This document shows, piece after piece, positions 32,207-43,480 of a DNA stretch of 64,000 nucleotides (its first letter is position 1; each line of letters starts with the position of its first letter). The DNA lies in assembly GCA_964019425.1 (NCBI GenBank), contig OZ025790.1:248001-312000 (forward strand), written 5' to 3'. Made by a program: the position numbers and the translations under genes. This DNA is from Flectonema sp. DT1601 (taxonomy: Eukaryota; Euglenozoa; Diplonemea; Diplonemida; Diplonemidae). The notes below the pieces were generated by a model. That model had not been told where the DNA came from, ran no database searches, and saw only the letters and a program-made list of their open reading frames with translations.

Positions 32207-34351
32207 CTACTCACCCGGAGGAGCTCCAATAGCGCCAGCTTGAGTAGCTTTCAGAGTCTTTGCTCTCTTGATCTCCTCTCTCTCAGCAGCGATCTTAACT
32301 TCCTCTTGCTTCGACAAGTGAGCCTTGTACTCCACCATTTTAGTTCTCCTTGAGAGTACTTCCTCGTTGTTCTCATCGACTGGGTGTTGGAACTGATGAC
32401 CAGCCGCGTCCAGAGCCTCCTCTGACTCCTTGAAGTCATCCATCGCCTTCGCCTGCTTCTCTTTCAGCAGTCCCAACTCCTCCTCAACTGCGTGTCTCAG
32501 ATTGTACAATTCCTTCTTCTGGTCAGAGTGCTTCTTTGCGTTAGGATCGAAGGTCTCAATACAGAACTCCAACTGAATGTGAGTACTTCTGATAGTTCTG
32601 TCGATCTCTTCTAATCTCTTCTCCTTCTTGTAGATTAAAGATCCGAGAGTCAGGTAAAGCATTCTGAAGTACTCCAAGTGCTCTTTGTGAACTCTGATTC
32701 TTAATTCAGATAGTTCTTGGTTTGTCTTATCATAACGAGCCTTTACTGCACTGCATCCTTCTGATACCAGTTCTTCGATCAGACCCGTGCACTTGATCGC
32801 CAAGTCGCAGTTGTACACCGTCAGCTCCAACAGCTTCTTGTGCTGAGATGCGACTTCCAGAAACTGCGCGTACTCCACTCTCCTCTTCTCTTCCCGGTCG
32901 TTCTCTTCGATCCTCCTCTTCACTTCTTCGAATCGTTCCGTACCGAGCTTCTGAAGTTGCCTTTCCAGGTCCTGAATCTTCCTCCAACATTCCTCTTGCT
33001 TCTCGAGGTTCTCCTTCACGAATCGTTCACTCTTGTCCTGTTTTGGTTTTTTTTTTTTTGGTTGTTCGCTTTTCTACCCCCCCCCCCCGAAAACATATCA
33101 AAGAAACCAAATAAACAAGCAAACAAACCTTCATGGCAGCAAACCGCTTCATCGCTTCCGCATCCTCCAAGTCAGCCTTTTGGATGGCATCGTGGATGTG
33201 TTTCAAGTCAGTCTCACATCTCTGCTTCAGACGACGTTTCGCGTCCTTCATCTGAGTAGTTTCTTGGTTTGCCTTCTTCTGAACTTCGTAAATCTATTTG
33301 TTGATTCGATTTGGTTAGAAAAGTTGGAAACTAACTCCGACCGAGAAAAGAGAGAGGAAGAGGAGGGAAAGGAGGAACAACAACAAGACGAAGAGTGAGA
33401 GCAATACTAATACACAATTACATACCTTCTTGAAGGGAGCGTTCTCGTCTTCTGTCTTCTGAATGAGTCTGAACTTGTCTTTGATCAACTCAATCAACCT
33501 TTCCTGCAGTTGGATCTTCGTCCAAAACTGTTCCTCAGCGACCTGCATTTCACCGTCGCTCATTGCAACGTTTTGGATTTCATTCACGCGGTCCAGTTGG
33601 GCAACTTGTGTGGCAACCTGTTTTCAGATGAGTTAGACAGAGGGAAGGAGAAGATGTGGAATCGATACGAAGCCTTTCGATGGTCAGAATGGTGTGATGT
33701 GGAGCTCACGAATTGGATGAGCTCGTTATCTTATCAAAAGCAGACCACGAGAGGAGTAAATAAAATAAAAATAAAAATAAAAATATAACAAACCTGTTCA
33801 TTAGTTGAAGTCAAGGCAGCCTGAATCTGAGTCACGTTCATAATGTCTTCCATCTGCTTCAGGGTCGTCGCAGGAACCTGTGCCAACTGCGTCGCATCCA
33901 ACTGTGACCTCCTCAACTCTTCCTCAACCTTCTCAACCTTCGTAATGGCGTTGTCAATTACTCCAGTGAAGGATACGATTCTCGTCTTGTTTCGGTTGTT
34001 CTTCAGCTCAGCGAGTTGTTTTCTCAAACCAATCACATCCATGAACTGTGGCTTATCTTCAGGTTTGTACAACTCTCGCTGTGACATCTCCAAACCGCAC
34101 ACTCTCATCAACTTCGCGAGGTCGTAGGCCTCAGTGAGATTCCACTTTGTACCAACTTCAACAGCTGTTAGTAACTCGTGTGCCTTCTCGTGAGCTCCCG
34201 ACAGTTTTTGACGTTGGTTTTCACTCCAATCGGATACGTGGAGTTCCTGAATGAATTCCTCATTCTCAAGACAAGCAGTCTTTAGTTTTAAGTTGTGGAT
34301 CTTCTGCTTTCTTGCGGCCTCGAGAGTAACTTCTCCAGTTGGGTCAGCCAT
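32207..34351 (-). CDS. PFR: Major paraflagellar rod protein, copy 2 (four exons)
   Basis: Exons at 33794-34351, 33426-33617, 33129-33293 and 32207-33037, with exactly the same lengths as copy 1; 581 residues and no amino-acid difference that I can find. Introns (176, 132 and 91 nt) differ only by a few bases, mainly in homopolymers, so duplication or gene conversion is recent. The 5' flank differs from copy 1 but is shared with copy 3 for about 70 bp, including the acceptor TTCATTCTCTCTTTTCTTAAG. The separation from copy 1 by an unrelated synthetase gene means this is not a simple head-to-tail array. The stop context and the sequence after it also differ from copy 1. Role as for copy 1: structural protein of the paraflagellar rod. 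Confidence 0.96.
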
Positions 34352-34373
34352 GTTGTGTATGGGGCGGTAAATG

Positions 34374-34396
34374 CTTAAGAAAAGAGAGAATGAAAT
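34374..34396 (-). promoter_or_regulatory. Trans-splice acceptor of PFR copy 2
   Basis: Minus-strand CATTCTCTCTTTTCTTAAG lies 22 nt before the ATG. The same sequence precedes copy 3 (around 37384-37406), so the duplicated block included the splice signal. Confidence 0.7.
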
Positions 34397-34902
34397 ACTT
34401 CACGACAGACTGCTTATGTTATTATTCAGGGACTAACATCCCTCACTAGGAGACAACATATCGAAGCTGTAGTGTCAAATGAATCCTCACCAGAAGACGT
34501 CAGCTACTACGTCTGGAAATATTATTACACAGATATCATACGAATCGATACGCGATAGATAAAAACTAATAAAGTATCACAGAAGACTTACCTGACAGAA
34601 ACGGCAGCTAAAAAAAAAAGCTGATCAACGCACCACACTTCGTTCAATAATAAGTAAGTAGAAATCGCCGTCGAATTCGGTAATTCGAGGCACCGAAAAC
34701 ATAAATATATGGATCGTATTGTATCAAAGTTAACTAAGGTAATGCCAACGTTGGTAAATAACAACTTTGCATAAGTCGTAAATGCAAATGCACGTGTCTG
34801 GCATCTATGTGAGTTATGTTTTTTCTTTTTTTTTTTAGCATTTAACAAGTATTGTAAGAACGAAAAAGAATGTTGGCAGCAGCTGCTGCTTAGAATTATC
34901 AA

Positions 34903-35045
34903 CAAAAAAAACCATTCAGATAAGCCTTATATTTTGTTGATCGCAGCTAGTTTTACTGGCGCACAGGGAAATAGATAACATGACATAATAAATAACGGCT
35001 CTTAATCTGAATAGTTTCTTCTCCGACTTCGTCGGTGAAAAAAAA
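34903..35045 (+). repeat. Dispersed repeat B, copy at 34.9 kb
   Basis: Runs from AAACCATTCAGATAAGCC to CTGAATAGTTTCTTCTCCGA, with hairpin CCGACTTCGTCGG and an A tail. Confidence 0.75.
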
Positions 35046-35162
35046 AAAGAGGGGGAGGAAAAGATTTCCTCAACTCAACTACAAATGGTAAAGAACAAAT
35101 TCCAAAATCAGATTATTTTTTCTCCGACTTCATCATGTGTAAATAATTAGAAAAACTATAAT

Positions 35163-35200
<38 letters not shown>

Positions 35201-35655
35201 AAAACTTAAAAAAAGGTAGGGACAAAGTACACCACAATTCCTAAAATTGTCTACCGGATTCTAGTCACCTTAATTACTCTTTTCACCAGATTGGTAAAAC
35301 AAGATTGGTTCTTTTGGTCAAGAGCAGTAATCGACCAACAGTACAAGAAGTCTTGTGAGATGAGAATGTAGGGGTGTCTAGGAACAAGTTTTCCTCATTA
35401 GAACATAGCAGTTTCTCACGTTTGTCAGCTTTGTCGGTTTTTAACCCGAGAAGGAATAGTTTAAGGAAAGGCTCCAAAACTGACACTCATAATATTTAGA
35501 TTCTTGTTGGTGTATCCAAATGAGAGGAAGCCATGTGGTTAACTCTCCTACTATGTCTTTATCATGAAGAGGTACAAATTGATTTCTGTGACTAAAATAT
35601 CAAAGCGCAGACTGCACTTGATGAGACATATGATATCATACAGAACTTTCTAAGA

Positions 35656-37361
35656 TTATCTTTTGTGAATCATCTTTACTTTCTCTAGCCTTTGATAAAC
35701 AAATTCCTTGTGAACTCTGATTCTTAATTCAGATAGTTCTTGGTTTGTCTTATCATAACGAGCCTTTACTGCACTGCATCCTTCTGCTACCAGTTCTTCG
35801 ATCAGACCCGTGCACCTGATCGCCAAGTCGCAGTTGTACACCGTCAGCTCCAACAGCTTCTTGTGCTGAGATGCGACTTCCAGGAACTGCGCGTACTCCA
35901 CTCTCCTCTTCTCTTCCCGGTCGTTCTCTTCGATCCTCCTCTTCACCTCTTCGAATCGTTCCGTACCGAGCTTCTGCATCGTGTCCCGCTCGGGGCCGTG
36001 TTCATGCTGCTTGTCGAGGTTCTCCTTCAGGTATCGTTCACTCTTGTTCTGGTTTGGTTTTTTTACTTAATTTAGCTGGTTTAGATATCTGAAAGACACC
36101 AATGCAAGCTGAGCTTTCAAATAAACAAACAAACAAACCTTCATGGCAGCAAACCGCTTCATCGCTTCCGCATCCTCCAAGTCAGCCTTTTGGATGGCAT
36201 CGTGGATGTGTTTCAAGTCTGTCTCACATCTCTGCTTCAGACGACGTTTCGCGTCCTTCATCTGAGCAGTTTCTTGGTTTGCCTTCTTCTGAACTTCGTA
36301 AATCTATTTGTTGATTTGGTTTGGTTAGAAAAGTTGGAAACTAACTCCGACCGAGAAAAGAGAGAGGAGGAAGAGGGAAAGGAGGAACAACAACAGGAAA
36401 AAGAGTGAGAGCAATACTAATACACAATTACATACCTTCTCGAAGGGAGCGTTCTCGTCTTCTGTCTCCTGAATGAGTCTGAACTTGTCTTTGATCAACT
36501 CAATCAACCTTTCCTGCAGTTGGATCTTCGTCGCGACTTGTTCTTCAGCAACCTGCATTTCACCGTCTCTCATCGCAACGTTTTGGATTTCATTCACGCG
36601 GTCCAGTTGGGCAACTTGTGTGGCAACCTGTTTTCAGATGAGTTAGACAGAGGGAAGGAGAAGATGTGGAATCGATACGAAGCCTTTCGATGGTCAGAAT
36701 GGTGTGATGTGGAGCTCACGAATTGGATGAGCTCGTTATCTTATCAAAAGCAGACCACGAGAGGAGTAAATAAAATAAAAATAAAAATAAAAATATAACA
36801 AACCTGTTCATTAGTTGAAGTCAAGGCAGCCTGAATCTGAGTCACGTTCATAATGTCTTCCATCTGCTTCAGGGTCGTCGCAGGAACCTGTGCCAACTGC
36901 GTCGCATCCAACTGTGACCTCCTCAACTCTTCCTCAACTTTCTCAACCTTCGTAATGGCGTTGTCAATTACTCCAGTGAAGGATACGATTCTCGTCTTGT
37001 TTCGGTTGTTCTTCATTTCTGTGAAGTTTCTTTTCATCCCAATCGCACCCGTGAACTGTGGCTTATCTTCAGGTTTGTACAACTCTCGCTGTGACATCTC
37101 CAAACCGCACACTCTCATCAACTTCGCGAGGTCGTAGGCCTCAGTGAGATTCCACTTTGTACCAACTTCAACAGCCGTTAGTAACTCGTGTGCCTTCTCG
37201 TGAGCTCCCGACAGTTTTTGACGTAGGTTTTCACTCCAATCGGAAAAATGGAGTTCCTGAATGAATTCATTACACTCAATACAAGCAGTCTTCAGTTTTA
37301 AGTTGTGGATCTTCTGCTTTCTTGCGGCCTCGAGAGTAACTTCTCTAGTTGGGTCAGCCAT
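35656..37361 (-). CDS. PFR: PFR copy 3, mosaic and C-terminally truncated
   Basis: Exons at 36804-37361, 36436-36627, 36139-36303 and 35656-36048 give an open frame of 435 residues. Exons 1-3 have the same lengths as the full copies. Exon 4 follows the family to RIRVHKE, then switches to an unrelated FVYQRLEKVKMIHKR and stops, so the last ~145 residues are missing. Most of the gene is nearly identical to copies 1-2, including intron 1, but patches differ sharply: ECNEFIQELHF in exon 1, QFTGAIGMKRNFTEMK in exon 1, EEQVATKIQ in exon 2, and LDKQHEHGPERDTMQKLG (four residues shorter) in exon 4. Intron 3 also differs. This reads as a distinct PFR paralogue partly overwritten by conversion from a neighbour. 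It may be a decaying gene, or make a shortened protein. Confidence 0.85.
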
Positions 37362-37899
37362 GTTGTGTATGGGGCGGTAAATGCTTAAGAAAAGAGAGAA
37401 TGAAATACTTCACGACAGACTGCTTATGTTATAAAGCAAGAAGACATCCCTCACTGGGACTACAATCTGTTTCATTTATTCATGTGTTTGACTGATGGCA
37501 GAATGGACTGAATAAAAGTAAACTACTCATCAGTTATTTTCGTAACCATTGCTGCTGTTTAGGGACCAACATCCCTCACTGGAAGAGCACATCTGTTAAT
37601 AGGACGTGTCTATTTTTTTTTTTTCTTTTGACAAAAGCCGTTGGCTGTCACAACGGGCAGTGACAATGGGAAACTCACCTGAAGAAAAATGGCTCGAGAT
37701 TTTCAAAAAAAAAACCATTCAGATTAGCCTTATATTTCGTTGAACGCAGACAGAATCCTGTCGCACGGGGAAATAGATCATAACCAGAAATAAACGGCTT
37801 TCAAGCTGAATAGTTTCTTCTCTGACTACGTCGGTACAAAAAGAAAAATATATCATTCAGATCAGAGCAGTAATTAAGAATACGAGACTCCTCTCATTT
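37362..37899. other. Spacer between RalGAP beta-like gene and PFR copy 3
   Basis: Carries the ~70-bp flank shared with copy 2 (37362-37432), two short repeats of a phrase close to CAACATCCCTCACTGG (near 37445 and 37565, also near 34433), and a copy of the hairpin-tailed dispersed repeat (37706-37846). No gene is seen. Confidence 0.6.
37706..37846 (+). repeat. Dispersed repeat B, copy at 37.7 kb
   Basis: Same start and end as the other copies; the hairpin has one change in its left arm (TGACTACGTCGG). Confidence 0.75.
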
Positions 37900-40800
37900 T
37901 TAAGGATCTGAACACAGCATGGTGCCAACGTGCCCAGATATGACATGTCTTCCTGATGCCCAGGCACCCCAAGAAGGAGCCTCTGGTGGTATCTCAATGA
38001 TCCCAGCTCCTAGTTTACCATTATAAACAATACCACAATCAAAACGGATTTCTGTGAGTCCGTTGGTACCTTCAGAAGCTACTTTAGTGATAGCTCCTTT
38101 CTCTCCAGGATAGATTTTTCTGCCACTTTTTAATTCAATTTGACGAGTGCAACAGACTCTAGTTGGGTCAATCATTTTTGATGGAAAGGTACCATCACTG
38201 GCATATTTAAGAATACTGCAGTACCTCGATAATAATAATGATCTTGTTAGTTGTGGGGACGCGTAGCTAAAAGTTCGAGTGTCACCATCTCCGTGTCTTT
38301 TTGGTGTTCTTCTGAATTCCTGTGATGCAGACAAACAGGCGTCTCGTATCATATTCGGTAGCAACGATGTTGGAATCACCTGTTTTTTTTTTTTTTTTTA
38401 ATCGAGAAAAATCGATAAAACCTTTTGGCGGAATGAACCAACAGAAACGATATATAAAATGGCTTGCGACACCTTTGCTCTTTTTTAGTATAAAATCTTG
38501 CAGACAGTATTCTTAGTAAGAAAAAGAGTGTACAGACACACAAAGAATCAATACATACCATTCCATCGAGAAGTGGAGGATGCCACACCACCGGATCAAA
38601 GAAATCAGTTTCTGGTCGTTTCGTTCTTCCTGCCCATCGCTCATTATCAACAGGAAGAACAATACGAACAGAAGCGAGATCATTAGGAAGAGGTTGAACT
38701 ATGAAGTCTAGTGTTTTGGATCTTTGAGGAATCCAGGGAGGGATTTGTGTTTTTAGTTCTGATAAAGCCTCCGAGTCGAGAGCTGAGGGATTGAATTCCC
38801 GTCTAGTATCATTCCAAATGATCCTGACAGGGGTTCGATCTTCCCACTTTACCTGTTCATCCGCAGTGGTTGATGAGAATCCAGCAGGCGTTGCAGAAAG
38901 TGCACACCAAACAGCTTCATTTAGTTGATCAGCGTAGTAGTGGAGACGTTGTCGTCTCCAGCGATCTCCAGCAGGTCCACCTCCTCCTCCAGTGTATTCT
39001 TCTACAGTGCTGCCAGGGTCTATTGGATTTCCTAACTCGCTAATAAAAGATCGAAAGTCAGGTAACGTCCGTAGCTTGCAAGCGATTTCATCTGAAGGTG
39101 GAGAACTCTTATTTAAATACCATTCAACTCCTTCATCGTGAAGTACCTCAGTACCATCTTCATCGTGTAGGAATACAGCAAGAAACCTATGAACCGATCG
39201 ATGAGGGGTGGCGTCAAGCATTTTTATCGCAGATTTTAACTCATTACTGTCTTCTAACTCAACAATGCGAGTGCTGTCTCTTCCGAGAAGCTGAAGGTGT
39301 GAAAGCAATAGACGGGCTTGTTCTGGAACATGTTGAGCAGCACTACTGACTGATCTCTTCGCAGCAGTAAATGTTTCCGTTGCTTTAACAGGTGAAGGGA
39401 TCTGTTGAGAATCACTGCTAGTGTTGTTTATCTTATCATCGACATCGTTTGCTGTTAGCTCACCGACTGTAACACCGAGTTCCTTACCCAACAATAATTC
39501 CAGTGACGGTGGACACTTCTCACCGGAAGTATCATTTTGCCGTCCAGGTCCTACTGAAATCCCGTGTCTCCGCTGTTTAAAAACAGATGACGAGTTCGAT
39601 CCCGGAACCCCATCGCTTTCCGTCGGTAATTTATCAAATCTTTGAACCGCATCCCAAACATGTCTTCCAAATGGATCTCTCACGATAATTGTAACACCAC
39701 TACCGCTGTTTGATTTATCAAGGCTGTCGTCAGTGTAACTGTGACTTATAAAAGTACACAATTTAGTACCGTCTAAGGCGAAGTATCGAGATTTTGATGT
39801 TTCCTCAGGAAAGCAAGCTTCCGTAATGTGGGATGGTTGTCGTTTTTTTATTCTCGTTGAATCTGATAATGAATCAACGTGATGTGCGTTATTATAATTT
39901 GAATTTTGGTTATCAGGAGCGACCATTGTCGTCCAAAACATTCTCAGAGCAGATGACGATGTCAGGGTGCTGACGCTATGAACTGAGCAGCACATTTCAA
40001 TCAGAGATAGTAAAAGTTTCATGACTTGAGAATCAGTTTTAATTTCTCGATCTTTTAACAAACAAAGTGTAATTGTCGTAATCGCTGAATCGCATACTCT
40101 GGAGACGTCTTCTTCTTCAAATTCTTTTCCAGAATGCCCATTCAAGTTTAAGACAAACCGACATAACGCTGTCACCACTTCCTTCTTTGGAGTGTCATCC
40201 GAACAAATATCAAAGTACACCTGCACAATACTATGTTCGATATATCTAATTGCTGATATGTACAAAGGGAGCAATGAAGATACATTTTTCGCTTCGGATT
40301 TCCCAGGCAATTGAACTTCATCTAAGAAACCTAATATTTCACTTAAGAAAAACTCTACGGTCTCGACAACAGATTGAGCAGTGATGCATAAAGGGTCACT
40401 ATTCCCCGATGATTTGTCTTTTTTATTTCGAAGGGAGATAATTGGGGTTTGACCTTCGTTGTATATTTTATTTAAATAATACGAAGTCCACAACCCACAC
40501 AACTGAATAGTCACAACCAACACAGATGGTGTCCTCTCATACAATAAAGATCTTAGTAGTATGGATCTAATAGCACTGTGGGATGCGACAGGTATTGGGT
40601 TCCAACATAGTACTGATCCTAACATTAGTAGTGCAGGTACGAAAGTTGATTTATTAGTTAGTGTTGCTGTTGTGGTAGTTGTTGTTGTCGTTGTTGGTGT
40701 AGTTTGATTAAGTTCATCATCCGTATCGTAGTCTTCAACGTGAAGAGGTATACTGGTTTTTGAATTTTGTTTATATTTCTTATCTAATGAGAAATTGTTG

Positions 40801-42554
40801 CTTTCTGGATATCTCAAAACCAAATCAACAACGCGAACAACTATCGGAATTAAAGAACTAACTCCTGCATTATCAAAACTGAACATAAACCTGCACGAGT
40901 GGACAAAAGCCTCAGCTCCGTTGAAATCGTTACTTCTACTTGAGAATCGTTGCTCTTGATCTTCTCCCGGATCGTTCAGTATGTGTGTTGCAACTCTCTT
41001 TACAGCTTGATAAAAAATATCAATTCCAACAGGTGGTTTTATATGAGGTCTTAAATACACATCACACAAAGCTGACAACGCTACAGAACGCGCTGCTGCT
41101 GCTTCTTCTTTATTCACACTGGAACTCGGTCCGCAAAAGATACTTTCCATTAAACATTTACCAACCAAATCCATTACAGATTCAGCACTTGGACTGGGTC
41201 CAGGTATTAGTAAGCCGTGGGTGTATGTAGCTGACTTGTGTTTTGGGTGACTTCCTGCAACCATGCTGGCAAAGATTCTGTCTGCCCCAATACAACCCCA
41301 TCCGCGACACAAAAGGATAGTTAATGTACGTATGCCAAGCATTGCTTGATGAAACACTTTACAGTTTGTGAAGGAAGTCACACTTCCAATCATAGGAATG
41401 ATTCTTATCCAGACAGTTAGAGCATGAGTAACTGGCGTGTCTTGAAGTTCAGTAAACTTTCGAAAACCCTTCGGAATTGCTTCCCAAGCAATTGTAATAT
41501 TAGTGACAGAGTCTTTACTTTCTGGAACACAATTAGTTGTTGGAACTGTTCCTGTTCTAGTTGTTAATAAGAAAGGCTGAATACTAATAGTCAAAGCCTT
41601 CACAACAGCTGACCATTGTCTTATCATTGGAAGTGAGTGAGACCATCTTGGAACGAATTCAGAAACAGTAACCCAAATATCATCTTTTAGTAAGCGACTC
41701 CTCAATAAAACTCCTAACAAGACAGACATAGAAACATACATCAGTTCTGGCATTCCTCGAGTCTCCCTCTTGGTTGGTGATTGGTGAGAGTAGTCTTCAC
41801 TGAAATTGCTGCTGCTATTATTTCCACTTCTCTGAGGTGGTCCAGTGTAGTCGATAATTCCAAGTAGAACTCTTATCAAAGTGTCCCAGTTGTTTGCAGT
41901 CATCTCTATTAGGGAATGACGTACATTTGAAATTCGTAATCCTCGGGTTCCGATGTTTGGAAATTTCACCATTACTCGGTCCTCTGAATTAAGGAAGTTA
42001 AGAACGCGTCCTTTTTTGTAATTTAAATTTGTGAAATCCGGATTCTGAAGACCGACAGCTTCAACAATCGTACCAACAGCGATAGGTGTTGGTGGAGGCG
42101 TTCGATGATGATCAAGCTGAGTGAAGATTTCAAGAACTTTTACACAAAGCTGAATATGCACATCACGATCTTGTTGAGTGTGAACAACATGTCCTTTAAA
42201 CAACAACGACATATGCCGCGATATTTCATTCAACGTATAAGCTAAATTCTGTTGCACCACTGCCGGACGCCTCTCAGGCTGCAATGCCCATATTTTATAT
42301 AAAGTAATTGTTTTTCCAATTACATCTTCACAGTTGGGCAATGGCAATGAGAAAGCTCCACCTGTACATTCCAACGTCCATTTTAAGTGTGCGAAGTCAG
42401 TAATAGTTGCACAAGCTGCATTGTAGTCTTTGTTATAAAACAACACAACCTGTTCAATAACTACCTTTCTAACAGCGAGAGGATACCCCAGAAGTACACC
42501 GGTGTCGGATCGTTGGCTTAGCAACCCTGCTTGCGTGATCCATTCCAAGTTCAT
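37900..42554 (-). CDS. RALGAPB-like: RalGAP beta-subunit-like protein, two exons
   Basis: Exon 1 at 38559-42554 (1332 residues) and exon 2 at 37900-38379 (159 residues and stop); 1491 residues against about 1494 in human RALGAPB. Collinear similarity to RALGAPB as I know it: LKWTLE...SLPLPNCEDV near the start, a helical-repeat body with PRWSHSLPMIRQWSAVVKAL, KSRYFALDG and VTIIVRDPFGRHVW in the middle, ARLLLSHLQLLG, then RLHYYADQLNE and PVRIIWND in the C-terminal GAP-like domain. The intron (179 nt) falls inside that domain at LLDGM/VIPTSLL. RalGAP is an alpha-beta heterodimer that activates Ral/Rheb-like GTPase hydrolysis; the beta subunit is required, but the catalytic Asn is in alpha. Insertions include an SH3-like segment at ~175-225 (GTIVEAVGLQ...KKGRVLNF) and a similar one near the C-terminus. 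Confidence 0.85.
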
Positions 42555-42559
42555 TTCAT
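42551..42559 (-). other. Minimal upstream frame overlapping the RalGAP start
   Basis: The leader has ATGAAATGAAC: an ATG-AAA-TGA frame whose stop codon overlaps the true start as ATGA. With the acceptor at 42571-42572 this upstream ATG is inside the mature leader. Termination at this point is in position for reinitiation at the main ATG. Confidence 0.5.
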
Positions 42560-42570
42560 TATAAGGCAGT

Positions 42571-42600
42571 CTGTTGAGGAGATTAAAAAGAAATGACAAA
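42571..42600 (-). promoter_or_regulatory. Trans-splice acceptor of the RalGAP beta-like gene
   Basis: TTTCTTTTTAATCTCCTCAACAG on the minus strand (its last 12 bases abut the AG) ends 16 nt before the start codon. It fixes the start MNLEWITQ over the longer open frame. Confidence 0.7.
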
Positions 42601-43384
42601 AAAACGAAAATTACATCCAATCGAGCTAGAAAAAGGGTTTTTTTTTTTTTTTTTTTTTTTTTTTTGGAAGAAAAAAAAAGAGAGTTTTTCTTTAACCCTT
42701 AAAATATTATTTTTTTGGCTAAGTAGGCGAGATCACCATTACAGCAGAGCAGTGCTGTCCAACTTTAAACGAAGGCTCAGATGCAATCTACGTTTGTATG
42801 TTTGCTGTTGAAAAAAACAAGAAAAAAAGAAAAAAAAAGAAGAAGAGGAAAAGAGTGTGATAATAATAATAAATTACGGTGACAACGAACCTCATAATCA
42901 GAAATAGAGAAAAAAAAAAAAGAAGAACGTCATGGCATCAGTTTTCAATCAGATGGCTCTTGAAAGATAACAATTTGAACTCTCTAATATACTTGAGTAG
43001 CATGACACTTATTAATGTTTTGTTTGTGTCACGAAAATCCCGTTGAACCGACTTATGAAGAATAAAATATATCACCTTTGCCAGTTTAACAAGAAACTAT
43101 AACCAAACACACATGTCGCTACTAAATTAATAGGTAAAATTATTTAAAGAGTTCAGGTCACTGAATCCAACAAGCCACCGAGACCAGTTTAAAAATGGAC
43201 CTTGTTTGTTTGTTTGTTTGTTTGTTTGTTTTTGAAGCCTTGAGGTAGGTAGAAAAAGAAGTCTACTCACACATTACATATTGCGCATCGCTGATACAGC
43301 AAACTATGAGGCATCGGGTAAACTCCATAGAGCCACGAGGCAACAGCAATGTAAGTAGACCTAAAATAGTATAGATTAGGCTGA

Positions 43385-43480
43385 CAGGGCATTCTGAACA
43401 CACCGTGTCATCACCAGCTTTCTATCTCATCATATTGTAGATTGAAGTTACCGATGAGTTACGGAGTGAACAACGCAAGA
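43385..43480 (+). repeat. Dispersed repeat E, copy 2
   Basis: Counterpart of the copy near 370; preceded by a block (TGAGGCATCGGGTAAACTCC, CCACGAGGCAACAG) that has weaker relatives near 44925, 6915 and 51838. Confidence 0.5.

Larger units (their letters stand above)
34352..35655. other. Intergenic interval between PFR copies 3 and 2
   Basis: Contains the shared 5' flank of copy 2 (34352-34421), one copy of a hairpin-tailed dispersed repeat (34903-35045), a ~37-base A run near 35164, and a stretch at 35500-35590 of normal composition without an assignable frame. Confidence 0.6.
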
